A stretch of 64,000 bases of DNA from Neobacillus sp. SuZ13 (GTDB taxonomy: Bacteria; Bacillota; Bacilli; Bacillales; Cytobacillaceae): contig NZ_CP126107.1 of the NCBI RefSeq assembly GCF_030123365.1, positions 3,147,501-3,211,500 of the forward strand. Direction: 5' to 3'. The notes under the pieces are model-generated. The model saw only the letters and a program-made list of their open reading frames with translations, ran no database searches and was not told where the DNA came from. Numbering within the stretch: position 1 is the stretch's first letter; each line of letters starts with the position of its first letter. The translations under genes were made by a program, and so were the position numbers. This document shows positions 1 to 9,971 of the stretch, piece after piece.

Positions 1-143
1 GCCGATTTCGGTGCATCCTCTATAATTAGCGTACTAGGACGCTCTTGGTTTTCATTATTTTTGGTAAAAATAACTCCAGTTAGGATTCCTCCGATGAAGG
101 TAACCGCAATTACCAAGCCTAGGAGGAGATGACGTTTCTTCAT
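1..143 (-). CDS. N-terminus of an unrecognised membrane-anchored or secreted protein (partial)
   Basis: The gene runs off the left edge. It starts at ATG 143-141 behind a good AAGGAG ribosome site at about 151-160. The 47 visible residues begin MKKRHLLLGLVIAV, giving a basic start, one hydrophobic helix (about residues 6-25) and then a polar stretch, which fits an uncleaved membrane anchor or signal peptide. No domain is visible, so no function can be given. It is divergent from trhO. Confidence 0.6.
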   Translation of the reverse strand, partial: MKKRHLLLGLVIAVTFIGGILTGVIFTKNNENQERPSTLIIEDAPKS

Positions 144-348
144 TGTTTATGTCCTCCTTATTATTGCTTACTTAAAAAATTGTAACAGAAAAAGCGATGT
201 TAGAAGGTTGGTAATATCCACCTATGCAGGAATTGCCGCCATTGGAAAGTGAAAAAATTTGAATTCAAATGTTTCTTTTTGCTATAATCATAAGGTTAAT
301 GTTAAAAACTTAGTGTTTTTTATATATAAAATGTGTAAGGTGGTAACC

Positions 349-1314
349 ATGAATCAAGAATATCGAGTGTTATTGTACTATAAATATGTAACCATTGAGA
401 ACCCTGAAGAAGTCACCCAGGAACATCTTCATTTCTGTAATGAACATGGCTTAAAGGGACGAATTATCATTGCTGCTGAAGGAATTAATGGTACGGTGTC
501 AGGCACCATAGAACAAACTGACGCCTATATGAAATATATGAACGAACATCCGTTGTTCGCGGGTACTATTTTTAAAATTGATGAAGCGTCTGAGCATGCC
601 TTCAAAAAGATGAAAGTTCGGTTCAGACCAGAGTTAGTTACTTTGCGTTTGGAAGATGACGTCGATCCGAATGTGCAAACAGGCAAGCATTTGAAGCCAA
701 AGGAATTTTTTGAGGCGATGCAAGATGAAGATACGGTTGTCATTGATGCCCGAAATGATTATGAGTTTGATCTAGGTCATTTTCGTGGAGCTGTCCGCCC
801 GGATATTCTTAACTTCCGTGATCTACCACAATGGATCCGGGAAAATAAGCAGGAGTTTGAAGGCAAGAAGATTCTTACTTATTGTACTGGTGGAATTCGC
901 TGTGAAAAATTCTCCGGTTGGCTGCTTCAAGAAGGTTTTGAAGATGTATCACAGCTTGAGGGCGGTATCGTCACCTATGGTAAAGATCCTGAAGTTCAGG
1001 GAGACTTATGGGATGGTCAACTCTATGTGTTTGATGAGCGCATAAGTGTTCCTGTTAACCGTAAAGAGCATGTCGTTGTCGGGAAGGATTTTTACAGTGG
1101 TGAGCCATGTGAACGCTACGTGAATTGTGCCAACCCAGAATGTAATCGTAAAATCCTTTGCTCTGAGGAGAACGAACATAAGCACTTACGAAGCTGTTCA
1201 CACGAATGCCGTGTTCATCCACGGAACCGCTACGTGGCACAGCACGGGTTAAGTGAAGAAGAGGTAGCGGCAAGATTGGCTGTTATTGAGAAAGAGAAAG
1301 AGTTAACCAAATAA
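349..1314 (+). CDS. trhO: tRNA uridine(34) hydroxylase TrhO (rhodanese-domain protein)
   Basis: This 321-residue protein matches the TrhO/YbfQ family, which makes 5-hydroxyuridine at the tRNA wobble position using prephenate-derived chemistry. An N-terminal acylphosphatase-like part (about 1-100) is followed by a rhodanese domain (about 120-220) with the active loop CTGGIRC at residues 179-185. The C-terminal tail is cysteine-rich ([12 protein letters not shown]), as is typical of the family. An upstream in-frame ATG at 259 exists, but ATG 349 has an AAGGTGG ribosome site five bases away and gives the usual family length. It stands alone, ended by a hairpin at 1330. Family assignment is firm; activity is inferred. 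Confidence 0.93.
   Translation: MNQEYRVLLYYKYVTIENPEEVTQEHLHFCNEHGLKGRIIIAAEGINGTVSGTIEQTDAYMKYMNEHPLFAGTIFKIDEASEHAFKKMKVRFRPELVTLRLEDDVDPNVQTGKHLKPKEFFEAMQDEDTVVIDARNDYEFDLGHFRGAVRPDILNFRDLPQWIRENKQEFEGKKILTYCTGGIRCEKFSGWLLQEGFEDVSQLEGGIVTYGKDPEVQGDLWDGQLYVFDERISVPVNRKEHVVVGKDFYSGEPCERYVNCANPECNRKILCSEENEHKHLRSCSHECRVHPRNRYVAQHGLSEEEVAARLAVIEKEKELTK
495..509 (+). repeat. Near-palindromic 15-mer, copy 1 (inside trhO)
   Basis: GGTGTCAGGCACCAT, in frame as Val-Ser-Gly-Thr-Ile codons. Identical copies lie at 7459 and 40808, in the same reading frame of unrelated genes. Confidence 0.7.
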
Positions 1315-1329
1315 TTTTTAAAAAGAAAG

Positions 1330-1355
1330 CAGGTCATTACGGTGACCTGTTTTTC
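1330..1355 (+). terminator. Rho-independent terminator of trhO
   Basis: CAGGTCA and TGACCTG form a 7-bp stem with a 6-base loop, followed by a T run, 15 bases after the trhO stop. Confidence 0.85.
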
Positions 1356-1445
1356 TTATGTTTTTAGGATTGCCAATAGGAATTTCGGAATATATTGTTT
1401 ATGATAGATATAATACGATTCACATAGAGAGGAGCGGATGAATGA

Positions 1446-3233
1446 ATGGTGACCTATACCAATAGAAATGATGTACCCGTCCATGAAAAGTGGAATTTAG
1501 ACGATATTTACGCTGATATCAGTAAATGGGAAGGGGATCTTCTGAAAATAGAAGAAATGGCAAAAAACCTGAAGCAATTTGATGGAACGATTCAAGATGG
1601 CCACTCATTGTATCAGTACCTTAATCAACGAGAAGAGTTATCTTTCCTATTCAATAAGGTTTATGCTTATGCGATGCTGAATGTGGATCAAAATACACGG
1701 GATACCCAGGCACAATCTCATTTAGACCGAGCAAAACAACTAAGTGTAAAAGTAAGTGCGTCGACCTCCTTCTTTATGCCTTATTTATTAAGCCTAGACG
1801 AAGAAACATTATCAGGATACATAAAATCTGAAAAGAAGCTAGATTACTTTGCAGAGGATTTATGGGAGTCGTTTCGTTATAAACAACATGTTTTATCTAA
1901 AGAACAGGAAGCGGTTCTTTCCCAATTAGGGGAAGCCCTCTCAGCTCCAGGGAACATTTTTGGCATGATGAATAACGCAGATATTAAATTCGGGGAAGTA
2001 ACCAGTGACGACGGGGAACGTGTGGAATTAACAAGAGGAATGTACTCTAAATTAATTGAAGATACGGACCGTGAAAAACGAAGAGAAGCCTATAAGGCAT
2101 ATTATCAGCCTTACCTGCAATTAAAAAATTCCATTGCCGCTACACTTTCATCTGCCATTAAAAATAATGTAACCACGGCTAAAATACGTCACTACCCTTC
2201 CGCGTTGGAAAAAGCCCTGTTTGGGGATAATGTACCAAAAGAGGTCTATGAGAATTTAATCAAAACGACAAAACAAAATATTCAGCCGCTTCATCGATAT
2301 TCACGGATTCGGAAGGAAAAATTGATTCTGGATGAACTTCGTCAATATGATATGAGTGTCCCGCTGGTTAGTGGTGTGAAGCAAGTCATTCCGTATGAGG
2401 AAGCTTATAACACAATGTGCAAGGCGTTATCACCACTAGGTGAGGACTATGTCAATATCCTGAAGGAGTTTAAAGAAGCACGTTACCTCGATGTCAGAGA
2501 AACACCCGGGAAGAGGTCAGGTGCCTACAATTTGGGAGTATACGGCGTCCATCCCTATATCCTTCTCAATCATCAAGATGATTTGGATAGTTTATTCACG
2601 TTGGTCCATGAATGCGGACACGGTGTCCACAGCCGATTAAGTTCCCAGTATCAACCACAAATCACTGCCAGGTATAGCATTTTTGTGGCAGAAGTGGCAT
2701 CAACAGTCAATGAAGTATTGTTAATTAACTACTTATTAAATAATGAGAAAAACCCTGATGTTCGGAAACATTTAGTGAACCATTTCATCGATCAATTTAA
2801 GGGGACGTTTTTTACCCAAGTGATGTTTGCTGAGTTTGAAATGAAGACCCATGAAATGGCTGAAAAAGGAATGCCGCTTACTGTCGAAGTATTTAACCAA
2901 ACCTATGAGCAATTATTCCGCGAATATAATGGTGATGAGGTAGTCTTCGATGAGGAAGTAAAATTTGGCTGGTCAAGAATCCCACATTTTTACCGTCCAT
3001 TCTATGTTTATAAGTATGCAACGGGATTTGCGTCAGCAATTCACTTGGCTACCAAGATTCTTGAAGGGGACCAAGAAACATTAACTTCCTATTTAGAATT
3101 CTTAAAGAGCGGCAGTTCGGACTATCCGCTTGAATTGTTAAAAAAGACGGGGGTCGATCTTACGACATCCTCCCCAATTGAAAACTCATTAAAACGATTT
3201 GGTGAACTAGTAGAGGAGTTCTCACGTTTATAA
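1446..3233 (+). CDS. pepF: Oligoendopeptidase F (M3B metallopeptidase)
   Basis: This 595-residue cytoplasmic zinc peptidase cleaves short oligopeptides. The HEXXH zinc motif appears as HECGH at residues 388-392 in the context LVHECGHGVHS, and the downstream glutamate helix follows in the usual place. The length fits PepF of bacilli. The start is ATG 1446 behind AGAGGAG about 11 bases upstream; two nearer out-of-frame ATGs (1438, 1442) stop at once or shift frame. It is a single gene between two terminators. Other M3B peptidases share the fold, but the length and motif favour PepF. Confidence 0.93.
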   Translation: MVTYTNRNDVPVHEKWNLDDIYADISKWEGDLLKIEEMAKNLKQFDGTIQDGHSLYQYLNQREELSFLFNKVYAYAMLNVDQNTRDTQAQSHLDRAKQLSVKVSASTSFFMPYLLSLDEETLSGYIKSEKKLDYFAEDLWESFRYKQHVLSKEQEAVLSQLGEALSAPGNIFGMMNNADIKFGEVTSDDGERVELTRGMYSKLIEDTDREKRREAYKAYYQPYLQLKNSIAATLSSAIKNNVTTAKIRHYPSALEKALFGDNVPKEVYENLIKTTKQNIQPLHRYSRIRKEKLILDELRQYDMSVPLVSGVKQVIPYEEAYNTMCKALSPLGEDYVNILKEFKEARYLDVRETPGKRSGAYNLGVYGVHPYILLNHQDDLDSLFTLVHECGHGVHSRLSSQYQPQITARYSIFVAEVASTVNEVLLINYLLNNEKNPDVRKHLVNHFIDQFKGTFFTQVMFAEFEMKTHEMAEKGMPLTVEVFNQTYEQLFREYNGDEVVFDEEVKFGWSRIPHFYRPFYVYKYATGFASAIHLATKILEGDQETLTSYLEFLKSGSSDYPLELLKKTGVDLTTSSPIENSLKRFGELVEEFSRL

Positions 3234-3253
3234 AAAACAATCCACCCTTTAAG

Positions 3254-3300
3254 ACCCATGACTTTCGTTCCTTCTCGGGAGAGTCAAATGGGTTTTTTTT
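3254..3300 (+). terminator. Terminator of pepF
   Basis: ACCCATGACT pairs with AGTCAAATGGGT (small bulge), followed by eight T residues. Confidence 0.8.
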
Positions 3301-3367
3301 ATAGAGTATTAGATGAACATAATGTAGAATGAGGAAAGTTAAGTAAATTAAAGGGGTCATTTGGATT

Positions 3368-4558
3368 ATGAATAGTAGAAGAGATAAATACCGAGGAAGG
3401 AAGAAATCTTTTCTCCCCTTCCTCATTCTTGTTGTCGTCTTGCTGATTGCGGGTGGTTTTTATTTGAACAGCAGTATAAAGGAAGAGAAGGCTGATTCGA
3501 AAATCTCCAAGCTGAAGGAAAAAGCGGATGAGAAGGTAAAAAAAGAGGAGCCAAAACAAGAAGTTATCCCAGAAACAAAACCTGAACCTGTGAAAGAAAC
3601 AACGATTAAAATTAGTGCAGCTGGGGATTTTACACTTGGGTCAGATGAATCGTTTAACTATAGCAGTTCTTTTATCAAGGCAGCTGATGACAATGGATTG
3701 CCTTATTTTGTCAAAGGCTTGGATAATATTTTTAAAAATGATGATTTTACAACGGTCAATTTAGAAACCACACTTACAAATGCAACCCAAAAAGCGGTGA
3801 AGACATTTCGTTTTAAAGGAGATCCGTCCTATGCGAAAATTTTAGAATTAGGTGGGATTGATGCTGTTAATTTAGCCAATAATCATATCCATGATTACCT
3901 GGATAAAGGCTATAAGGACACCATAACATCTCTGGAAAAACAGAACATTGGTTACTTTGGGTATGATCATAAATATATTACAACGGTAAATGATACAAAA
4001 ATCGGCGCTCTAGGATATGAGGGTTGGTCGGATACACAAGAAATACGCAGTCAAGTGGAGAATGATATTAAAGAGCTGCGAGCGCAAGGAGCGCAGATCA
4101 TTCTCGTTCATTATCATTGGGGCAGTGAACGCCATTATGTTCCTGACAGCTCTCAACAGTCATTGGCCCGATTTACCATCGACAGTGGTGCAGACCTTAT
4201 ACTTGGTCACCATCCACATGTCGTTCAAGGGATCGAAGAATATAAGGGGAAATTCATTGTATATAGTCTCGGGAACTTTATGTTTGGCGGAAATCGAAAC
4301 CCAAGTGACAAGGATACGTTTGTTTTTCAGCAAACCTTTCATTTAAAAAATGGAGTTCTTTCTGATACGAAAGAGATCAATGTCGTTCCATTTTCAATTT
4401 CTTCGGTCTCCTCTAGAAATGATTATCAACCGACATTATTGACCGGCTCTGAAAAGAAAAGAGTTAAACAAAAAATTATTGATGGCTCTAACAAAATCAA
4501 AGGCTCTGAGTGGCTAGTCTATGAAAATAATGATCAGGTCGTGAAATCGGAAAATTGA
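3368..4558 (+). CDS. CapA-family (PgsA-like) membrane-anchored protein
   Basis: This 396-residue protein has a basic N-terminus, one membrane helix (about 15-32), a Lys/Glu-rich linker (about 35-77) and a CapA domain (about 80-340). The domain belongs to the metallophosphatase-like fold used in poly-gamma-glutamate capsule synthesis or transport. Visible signature motifs are AAGDFTLG, NLANNHIHDY, VHYHWGSE and GHHPHVVQG, which carry the usual Asn/His residues. No capB/capC neighbours are present, so a role in capsule making is not supported; it may act on cell-wall polymers. A paralogue of similar layout lies at 53985. The ATG has AAAGGGG 11 bases upstream. Confidence 0.85.
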   Translation: MNSRRDKYRGRKKSFLPFLILVVVLLIAGGFYLNSSIKEEKADSKISKLKEKADEKVKKEEPKQEVIPETKPEPVKETTIKISAAGDFTLGSDESFNYSSSFIKAADDNGLPYFVKGLDNIFKNDDFTTVNLETTLTNATQKAVKTFRFKGDPSYAKILELGGIDAVNLANNHIHDYLDKGYKDTITSLEKQNIGYFGYDHKYITTVNDTKIGALGYEGWSDTQEIRSQVENDIKELRAQGAQIILVHYHWGSERHYVPDSSQQSLARFTIDSGADLILGHHPHVVQGIEEYKGKFIVYSLGNFMFGGNRNPSDKDTFVFQQTFHLKNGVLSDTKEINVVPFSISSVSSRNDYQPTLLTGSEKKRVKQKIIDGSNKIKGSEWLVYENNDQVVKSEN

Positions 4559-4570
4559 ATATTCAATAAA

Positions 4571-4600
4571 AAGGGACAGTTCGCACTGTCCCTTTATTTT
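4571..4600. terminator. Bidirectional terminator between capA-like and glycosyltransferase genes
   Basis: AAGGGACAGT, loop TCGC, ACTGTCCCTT, flanked by A-rich and T-rich runs. It touches the stop of the minus-strand gene at 4594. Confidence 0.85.
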
Positions 4601-6114
4601 ATAGATGAAATTTTTAAGCCGATATTGGAGTAGATGGTATCGTAAAAAGTAAACTGACGGTCTTCATAGTGATAATTGTTTTTGCCTGGTGTTGGTTTGC
4701 GAATGTTAATTTTTAAATAATCATTAAAGCGTAAAAAAATGGAGTAGTTCGCTGCAGGCAGCTGGCTTAATACTTTTAAGTCCAGTTCTAATGTTCCATT
4801 TCCGCTATCGTCTACGCTTACCGGAAGGGGTGATTCAAGCAATGCGTTTTTTGAATCCCGAACCAGCCCATGCGAGAGCGTATCGAGATGATCGCCAAAC
4901 ACCTTAAATTTTAAGATATATTTATTTTTATCGATATATTCCTCCTCTAGTATTGAATGCATGGGTATGCGGATATATTTATATTTTTCCTCTAAGAAAG
5001 GAACAGCCACAAAGGGTTGATTATCTTTGATGATGACATCTTTTATTTTCTCTTGTTTTTCCCAGGCAAAAAGAGTCTCAAGGTCTTTAAATTTCCTATC
5101 GCGAAATAAGTGATAAACCACCTTATTCATCGGTTGGAAAAATTCATCGGAAAACTCATAATTTAATTTCTTTGTTGTTTTTAACACTTGGTTGAACTTA
5201 TAGTAATAAACACGTTTCAGCCTCGTTTTTTGAAAATGTGGTGTATGAAAGAATCTCGTAATCGAATCAAATTCATAGAGACGGTTTAAAACCATTTTCT
5301 GTTTTTCAATATCTAAATCTTTCTTAATAATATGATTAATCACTTTGAGATTACAATTGGTTTTTTGAATAATATTAGTTTGATTGGTTAAACGCGAATC
5401 CTGGTTATCCATCCGATTTAAATAGTAGATAGGTTGTACTGTTGTCGAAATTGTCCGGCAGTGGGTTAACACATCTATAAAAAATTGCTTGTCTTCCGCA
5501 AATTTCATTTCAGGAAATAAAATTTGATTGTCTTTTATAACGCTCGTTTTAATCATGCGTGCACGTGGACCTAAATGATGGAAAATATGCGGAATCGAAT
5601 AGGGTGATTCACTTCGTCTTTCTTTACAAGATTCATGTTCACCAACTATGGACATTCCTTTTGATGTGACCTGTATAGTTTTCCCTACTGCATAATCATC
5701 GCCACTTTCTGATAAAATGGACGATAATACTTCCAAGCCGTTAGGTTCTAACCAATCATCAGCATCTAGGAAAGTAATATAGTTAGAGCGTGCCAATTGT
5801 ATACCGATATTACGAGGATAGCCTGGAGTACCAGAATTTTTTTTCAGGAAAACAACAATAATGTTCGCGTATTTCGCAGAGTATTCTAAGAGGATTTCTC
5901 TTGAGGAGTCCGTGGAACAATCATCGATTAATATATATTCAATTTGATCCATGCCGAGTGTTTGATTAAGCACAGAATCGATGGTTTTTCTTAGCGATTT
6001 TTCTGCGTTATAAACGGGGGTAACGACAGAGACCATAGTAGGATTCTGTTCTGTGGTTAATTTTTGATCAACGATATAGTATCCTTTTGCGTTTTTATTC
6101 CATTTCCAACCCAT
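4594..6114 (-). CDS. GT2-family glycosyltransferase, TarS/TarQ-like
   Basis: This 506-residue protein has a GT-A glycosyltransferase domain at about 27-250. It shows the nucleotide-sugar motif VVTPVYNAEKSL, the DDCSTDSS loop, the GTPGYPRNIG loop and the metal-binding FLDADDW. A charged linker and a beta-rich C-terminal region (about 360-506) resemble those of wall teichoic acid glycosyltransferases such as TarS. It probably transfers a sugar to a wall or capsular polymer; the acceptor cannot be read from sequence. ATG 6114 has GAGGTG upstream. It is a lone gene, convergent with the CapA-like gene. Confidence 0.83.
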   Translation of the reverse strand: MGWKWNKNAKGYYIVDQKLTTEQNPTMVSVVTPVYNAEKSLRKTIDSVLNQTLGMDQIEYILIDDCSTDSSREILLEYSAKYANIIVVFLKKNSGTPGYPRNIGIQLARSNYITFLDADDWLEPNGLEVLSSILSESGDDYAVGKTIQVTSKGMSIVGEHESCKERRSESPYSIPHIFHHLGPRARMIKTSVIKDNQILFPEMKFAEDKQFFIDVLTHCRTISTTVQPIYYLNRMDNQDSRLTNQTNIIQKTNCNLKVINHIIKKDLDIEKQKMVLNRLYEFDSITRFFHTPHFQKTRLKRVYYYKFNQVLKTTKKLNYEFSDEFFQPMNKVVYHLFRDRKFKDLETLFAWEKQEKIKDVIIKDNQPFVAVPFLEEKYKYIRIPMHSILEEEYIDKNKYILKFKVFGDHLDTLSHGLVRDSKNALLESPLPVSVDDSGNGTLELDLKVLSQLPAANYSIFLRFNDYLKINIRKPTPGKNNYHYEDRQFTFYDTIYSNIGLKISSIK

Positions 6115-6346
6115 GTTTTTTCACCTCAACTTTCTGTCCATTCTAGTGTTTGAATTCATTTTTATGTAAAAAACTCCAAACCATTATTTATTTTTGGACA
6201 AAATATCGAATCTTATTCGAAAAATAATTCTCATCCAATGCTAGTCATCCAGATTCTACGTTCATTGACAACTTTTTACACTACATATATCTGAATAATG
6301 ATAAAATAGGTCATATTCATAATTTATATCTAGGAGGATTTAAACG

Positions 6347-7261
6347 TTGGAAAATAAGTTTTCTACCCCAAAAGGATTTGGCGAAATACTCGACCATACC
6401 TTTCAACTAACTAAAAATCGCTTTAAGGACTTTTTCATGATTTTACTGATTTTTATGGGTCCGGTCTACTTGGTCCAAGCAATCCTGCAACTAAGTTCTG
6501 GAACCAGCTTTTTTAGAGAGGTTGGCAGTGAAGGGGAATGGTTTGAACAAATACTTACCAGTTTTGAAGAGTCAGGCACATTCGATTCAAGCAGTTTGAG
6601 TGCTGACATAGGTTTAATCATCATTGGAATAGTTAGTGCTATCTTGGCACCTGTTGCAGAGGCAGCTATTCTATTTACTATCAACCATGTACGAAGAAGT
6701 GAGGAATATACCGTTGGTTCGGTCATTAAAGAAGCCTTTTCGCGATTTTGGCCAATTATCGGAAGTAGTATTTTATTTGGATTGATTAGTTTGGGGATTA
6801 TCATTCTTCCCGTCGCACTTATCGCATTCACAGGTGTGGTTGTTGCAACCACCGTACATCCGATTGGAGGGATTCTTTTAGGAATCGTCATGTTTCTAGG
6901 CTTTGCTGTTCTCGTGGGATTACTATTAACCCGCTGGAGCTTTTATTTTGGCTCTGTTGTCCTCGATAAAGTTTCCCCTGGGTTAGGAAGAAGTTGGAGA
7001 TTAACAAGAAAGCGTACATGGGTATTGCTGGGACTATATATCGTCTTTTATCTAATTATTTCTTGTATTACTTTTGGCGTGCAAATGACTTTTGGCATCG
7101 TTTTGGGGAACAGTGTGCTGCTAACACTGATTACAAACCTCGTCACCTTAGTCACGACTATGATTTTTTCTGTAGGCTATGGGGTTATGTATCTGGATGC
7201 CAAAACTCGACATGATGCAGACGATTTAAAAGAGATGCTAGATGAATTCAAAACGGTTTAA
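6347..7261 (+). CDS. Polytopic membrane protein heading the MoxR/DUF58 operon
   Basis: This 304-residue integral membrane protein has about six hydrophobic segments (around 30-50, 85-115, 135-165, 170-195, 220-250 and 255-285). The start PKGFGEILDHTFQLTKNRF resembles a family of glycerophosphoryl-diester-phosphodiesterase-type membrane domains found beside DUF4129 genes. The start is TTG 6347 with AGGAGG nine bases upstream; no ATG is usable. A TTGACA hexamer at 6265-6270 may be part of its promoter. The next gene starts within 30 bases, so it is probably cotranscribed with the four genes after it. Function unknown. Confidence 0.75.
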   Translation: MENKFSTPKGFGEILDHTFQLTKNRFKDFFMILLIFMGPVYLVQAILQLSSGTSFFREVGSEGEWFEQILTSFEESGTFDSSSLSADIGLIIIGIVSAILAPVAEAAILFTINHVRRSEEYTVGSVIKEAFSRFWPIIGSSILFGLISLGIIILPVALIAFTGVVVATTVHPIGGILLGIVMFLGFAVLVGLLLTRWSFYFGSVVLDKVSPGLGRSWRLTRKRTWVLLGLYIVFYLIISCITFGVQMTFGIVLGNSVLLTLITNLVTLVTTMIFSVGYGVMYLDAKTRHDADDLKEMLDEFKTV

Positions 7262-7288
7262 AAAAACCTATTATGTTAGGTGATGAAT

Positions 7289-7924
7289 ATGTTCAATGCT
7301 GACAAGGCACGTGGTGACCTTGAAGATATATTAAAAGGAAAAGAATATCGAGTGTATTACGATTCAAAAGGATTATTTGCCACATGGTGGGATAAAGCAA
7401 AAGAATGGATTGCCACGCAACTGGAAAAATTGTTTCCAGCCATCGATTCCGCGAGCAGGGTGTCAGGCACCATTCTCATTACGATCATAGTACTAATTGT
7501 TTTCTTACTTGTTTTAGTTGCTTTTTTGGTGATTCGGAATACGAGACGCAATCGAATCCTCCGTAAACAAAAACCGATCCAATCGACGAAAGAAATGAAT
7601 TGGACGTCGCATAGACATCTTGAAGAAGCAAATAAGCTTGAGAGTTTGGAAGAATATACATCTTCCACCCGCCATCTGTTTTTAGCATTGCTTCTTTCCT
7701 TTCATGAAAAAGGATTGCTTGAGGCTAGAATTTGGAAAACCAATTGGGACTATTATGATGAACTTAGGAAAGTTGATCAGTTCAAGGCAGAACAATTCTT
7801 TCAGTTTGCACAACTTTTTGAAGAAGTGACCTACGGGGAGCGCACCGTGGGGAAAGCGGAATATTTGCAGTTCCATCATGAGATACGGAAGGTACATGGC
7901 GATTTGAGGGAGGAGAATAGTTGA
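7289..7924 (+). CDS. DUF4129 domain-containing membrane protein
   Basis: About 211 residues: a cytoplasmic or surface N-terminus, one strong membrane helix (about 62-84) and a C-terminal DUF4129 region (about 110-205) with the typical HLEEANKLE and LFEEVTYGER segments. ATG 7289 is preferred because AGGTGA (7278-7283) lies five bases away; GTG 7280 and ATG 7283 are in frame but sit on that ribosome site. DUF4129 proteins recur next to MoxR and DUF58 genes. Their biochemical role is unknown. It carries one of the three GGTGTCAGGCACCAT motifs (7459). Confidence 0.82.
   Translation: MFNADKARGDLEDILKGKEYRVYYDSKGLFATWWDKAKEWIATQLEKLFPAIDSASRVSGTILITIIVLIVFLLVLVAFLVIRNTRRNRILRKQKPIQSTKEMNWTSHRHLEEANKLESLEEYTSSTRHLFLALLLSFHEKGLLEARIWKTNWDYYDELRKVDQFKAEQFFQFAQLFEEVTYGERTVGKAEYLQFHHEIRKVHGDLREENS
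7459..7473 (+). repeat. Near-palindromic 15-mer, copy 2 (inside the DUF4129 gene)
   Basis: GGTGTCAGGCACCAT, again read as Val-Ser-Gly-Thr-Ile, just before the membrane helix. Confidence 0.7.
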
Positions 7925-9045
7925 TGAAATCTCTTTCCAACATGCGTACCTGGATTGGCCTGCTTATTCTGCTTGGTTTATTTTTGCTCTTTAGTTATTT
8001 AAGTTCTACACCGAAGCCGAAGAATTATCCAAATTACGTAACTGAGTCACCTGCTCCTAGTGGAGTGAAAGCATTTTATACATATGTTAAGAACGAAAAT
8101 GAAGGAAAGGTATGGAGACATTCGCCAGATTTACTGTCTGTTGCATCAGATTCCCAATTGCTAATTATGGTCGAGCCAGCTATTAGCTTTGAAACGGAAG
8201 AGATGAGGGCGTACATTAATTATATGAAAGCCGGCAATACCATTTTATTGTTGCAAACCAATCCACAAGGGATGTTTGATATCAAAACAAGTGGAACGAA
8301 TTCAGGTGAGTCGCAGAAGGTTTCTACGCAAGACCGGACATCCTATCGTGCTCAAATTAATTCAACTATCCGTTTGCAGACGAAAAAAGGAGATCACGTA
8401 CTGCTTTCTGACCAGACCGGTCCGATTTCAGTTAAACGGTCTTTTGGAAAAGGCCAATTAATTGTTGGTATTACCCCAGAGTGGATGACGAATGGGAATC
8501 TATTAAAGAGGGATCATTTATCCCTGCTACTGTATCTACTAAATGAAGCAAAAGCAAACACCATTCTGTTTGACGAATACATTCATAGCGGTGAAAATGC
8601 ACCTACAGTTTGGAATGTATATCCGATGTGGTTTTTAGTTCTTGTTATCCAGACGATTCTTTTAATGATGTTATGGCTTTGGATGAAAGGAAAGCGATTC
8701 GGCTCTATATACGTCCCAAGGGAAGAGTCCGTTCGATTTAGTGATGAAGGATTGCAGGCATTAGCTGCCTGGTACCTACGAGGTAAACGATACCATGAAT
8801 CAATCATCATCCAAGCAGATTATGTCAAACTTCTTCTCCAAGAACGATGGCAGATTCCGTATCATAGCGAGTGGCAGGATTTGTCGAGTTATATGGAGAA
8901 AAAACGGACTCGAATGTCTACTAATGAAATCAACTCCTTTTTAACAGGTTTGGTTCACATTCTTGAAAAAGAAACCATCACAAAACAGGAATACTTATTA
9001 TGGTCGAAAAGGCTCGAGCAATTAAGGAAAGAGGTTGAAGAATGA
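7924..9045 (+). CDS. DUF4350 domain-containing membrane protein
   Basis: About 373 residues, with an N-terminal membrane helix (about 8-26), an extracytoplasmic GATase-like DUF4350 domain (about 40-215), a second helix (about 235-255) and a cytoplasmic tail. The double helix places the central domain outside the membrane. ATG 7924 overlaps the upstream stop (TGATG), with GGGAGGAG nine bases before it; TTG 7921 is an alternative. Translational coupling indicates one complex or pathway with the DUF4129 and MoxR proteins. The DUF4350 family has no established reaction. Confidence 0.82.
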   Translation: MKSLSNMRTWIGLLILLGLFLLFSYLSSTPKPKNYPNYVTESPAPSGVKAFYTYVKNENEGKVWRHSPDLLSVASDSQLLIMVEPAISFETEEMRAYINYMKAGNTILLLQTNPQGMFDIKTSGTNSGESQKVSTQDRTSYRAQINSTIRLQTKKGDHVLLSDQTGPISVKRSFGKGQLIVGITPEWMTNGNLLKRDHLSLLLYLLNEAKANTILFDEYIHSGENAPTVWNVYPMWFLVLVIQTILLMMLWLWMKGKRFGSIYVPREESVRFSDEGLQALAAWYLRGKRYHESIIIQADYVKLLLQERWQIPYHSEWQDLSSYMEKKRTRMSTNEINSFLTGLVHILEKETITKQEYLLWSKRLEQLRKEVEE

Positions 9046-9971
9046 AGACAGAATTAACATCTTTATTAAATAAATATGAAGAGCGGATTTTGGGACAAAG
9101 TCTAAATCTTAAACTAATGCTATCAGCTATTCTAGCTGGTGGCCATGTCCTATTAGAAGGGGTGCCTGGCACTGGAAAAACACAAATGGTGCGTACACTT
9201 GCCAATCTCTTAGGGGGCACCTTTAACCGAATCCAGTTTACCCCAGACTTATTGCCAAGTGATATCACTGGAAGCACAATTTACAATATGAAGGAAAGCA
9301 CCTTTCAAACGCTGAAGGGGCCGATTTTTACCAATATCTTGTTAGCGGATGAAATTAACCGGACCCCTGCAAAGACACAAGCTGCCCTGCTCGAAGCCAT
9401 GGAAGAAAAACAGGTAACGATTCAAGGTGAAACATATCCTTTACCCGAGATGTTTTTTGTGGTTGCCACCCAAAACCCAATTGAATTTGAAGGGACCTAC
9501 CCACTTCCCGAAGCACAGCAGGATCGTTTCCTCTTCAAGCTTAAAATTGAATTTCCAAGCTTCGAGGAAGAAAAAAATATCCTAAAACGCATGATTGAAA
9601 ACAGCTTTGAGGAAAAGCTTGCGTCAGCGATCTTAGATAGGGAAGAGTTTTTACGTATTAGAAGAGACATTGAAAAAGTCACGGTGAGCGAGAATGTATT
9701 AGATTACATCATGAAGATTGTCAGGAAAACACGTGAAGCAGAATCCATCCGATTTGGGGCTAGTACGAGAGCTGGAATTTCGACTGGCAAGGCAGCACAA
9801 GCGTGGGCCTACCTTTCAGGCAGGGATTACGTCACACCCGACGATATCAAAATGGTCGCCAAGCCAGCCTTACGACATCGCATTCAGTTATCGCCGCATG
9901 TAGAATTGGAGGGAGCAACCGTTGACCAAATTATTGAAGAGCTGGTGGGCTCGGTTCCTGTTCCAAGATAG
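9042..9971 (+). CDS. MoxR-family AAA+ ATPase
   Basis: This 309-residue ATPase has Walker A GVPGTGKT at residues 40-47, Walker B LLADEIN at about 100-106 and the sensor segment VVATQNPIEFEGTYPLPEAQ, all hallmarks of the MoxR/RavA branch. The C-terminal lid domain follows (about 210-309). MoxR ATPases act as chaperones that assemble or activate a partner, usually a vWA or DUF58 protein encoded next door, as here. The start overlaps the DUF4350 stop (ATGA). The partner is inferred from operon structure. Confidence 0.93.
   Translation: MKTELTSLLNKYEERILGQSLNLKLMLSAILAGGHVLLEGVPGTGKTQMVRTLANLLGGTFNRIQFTPDLLPSDITGSTIYNMKESTFQTLKGPIFTNILLADEINRTPAKTQAALLEAMEEKQVTIQGETYPLPEMFFVVATQNPIEFEGTYPLPEAQQDRFLFKLKIEFPSFEEEKNILKRMIENSFEEKLASAILDREEFLRIRRDIEKVTVSENVLDYIMKIVRKTREAESIRFGASTRAGISTGKAAQAWAYLSGRDYVTPDDIKMVAKPALRHRIQLSPHVELEGATVDQIIEELVGSVPVPR

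Noticed and set aside
785..1045. Alternate frame within trhO
   Set aside because: Shadow of a well-conserved gene in another frame.
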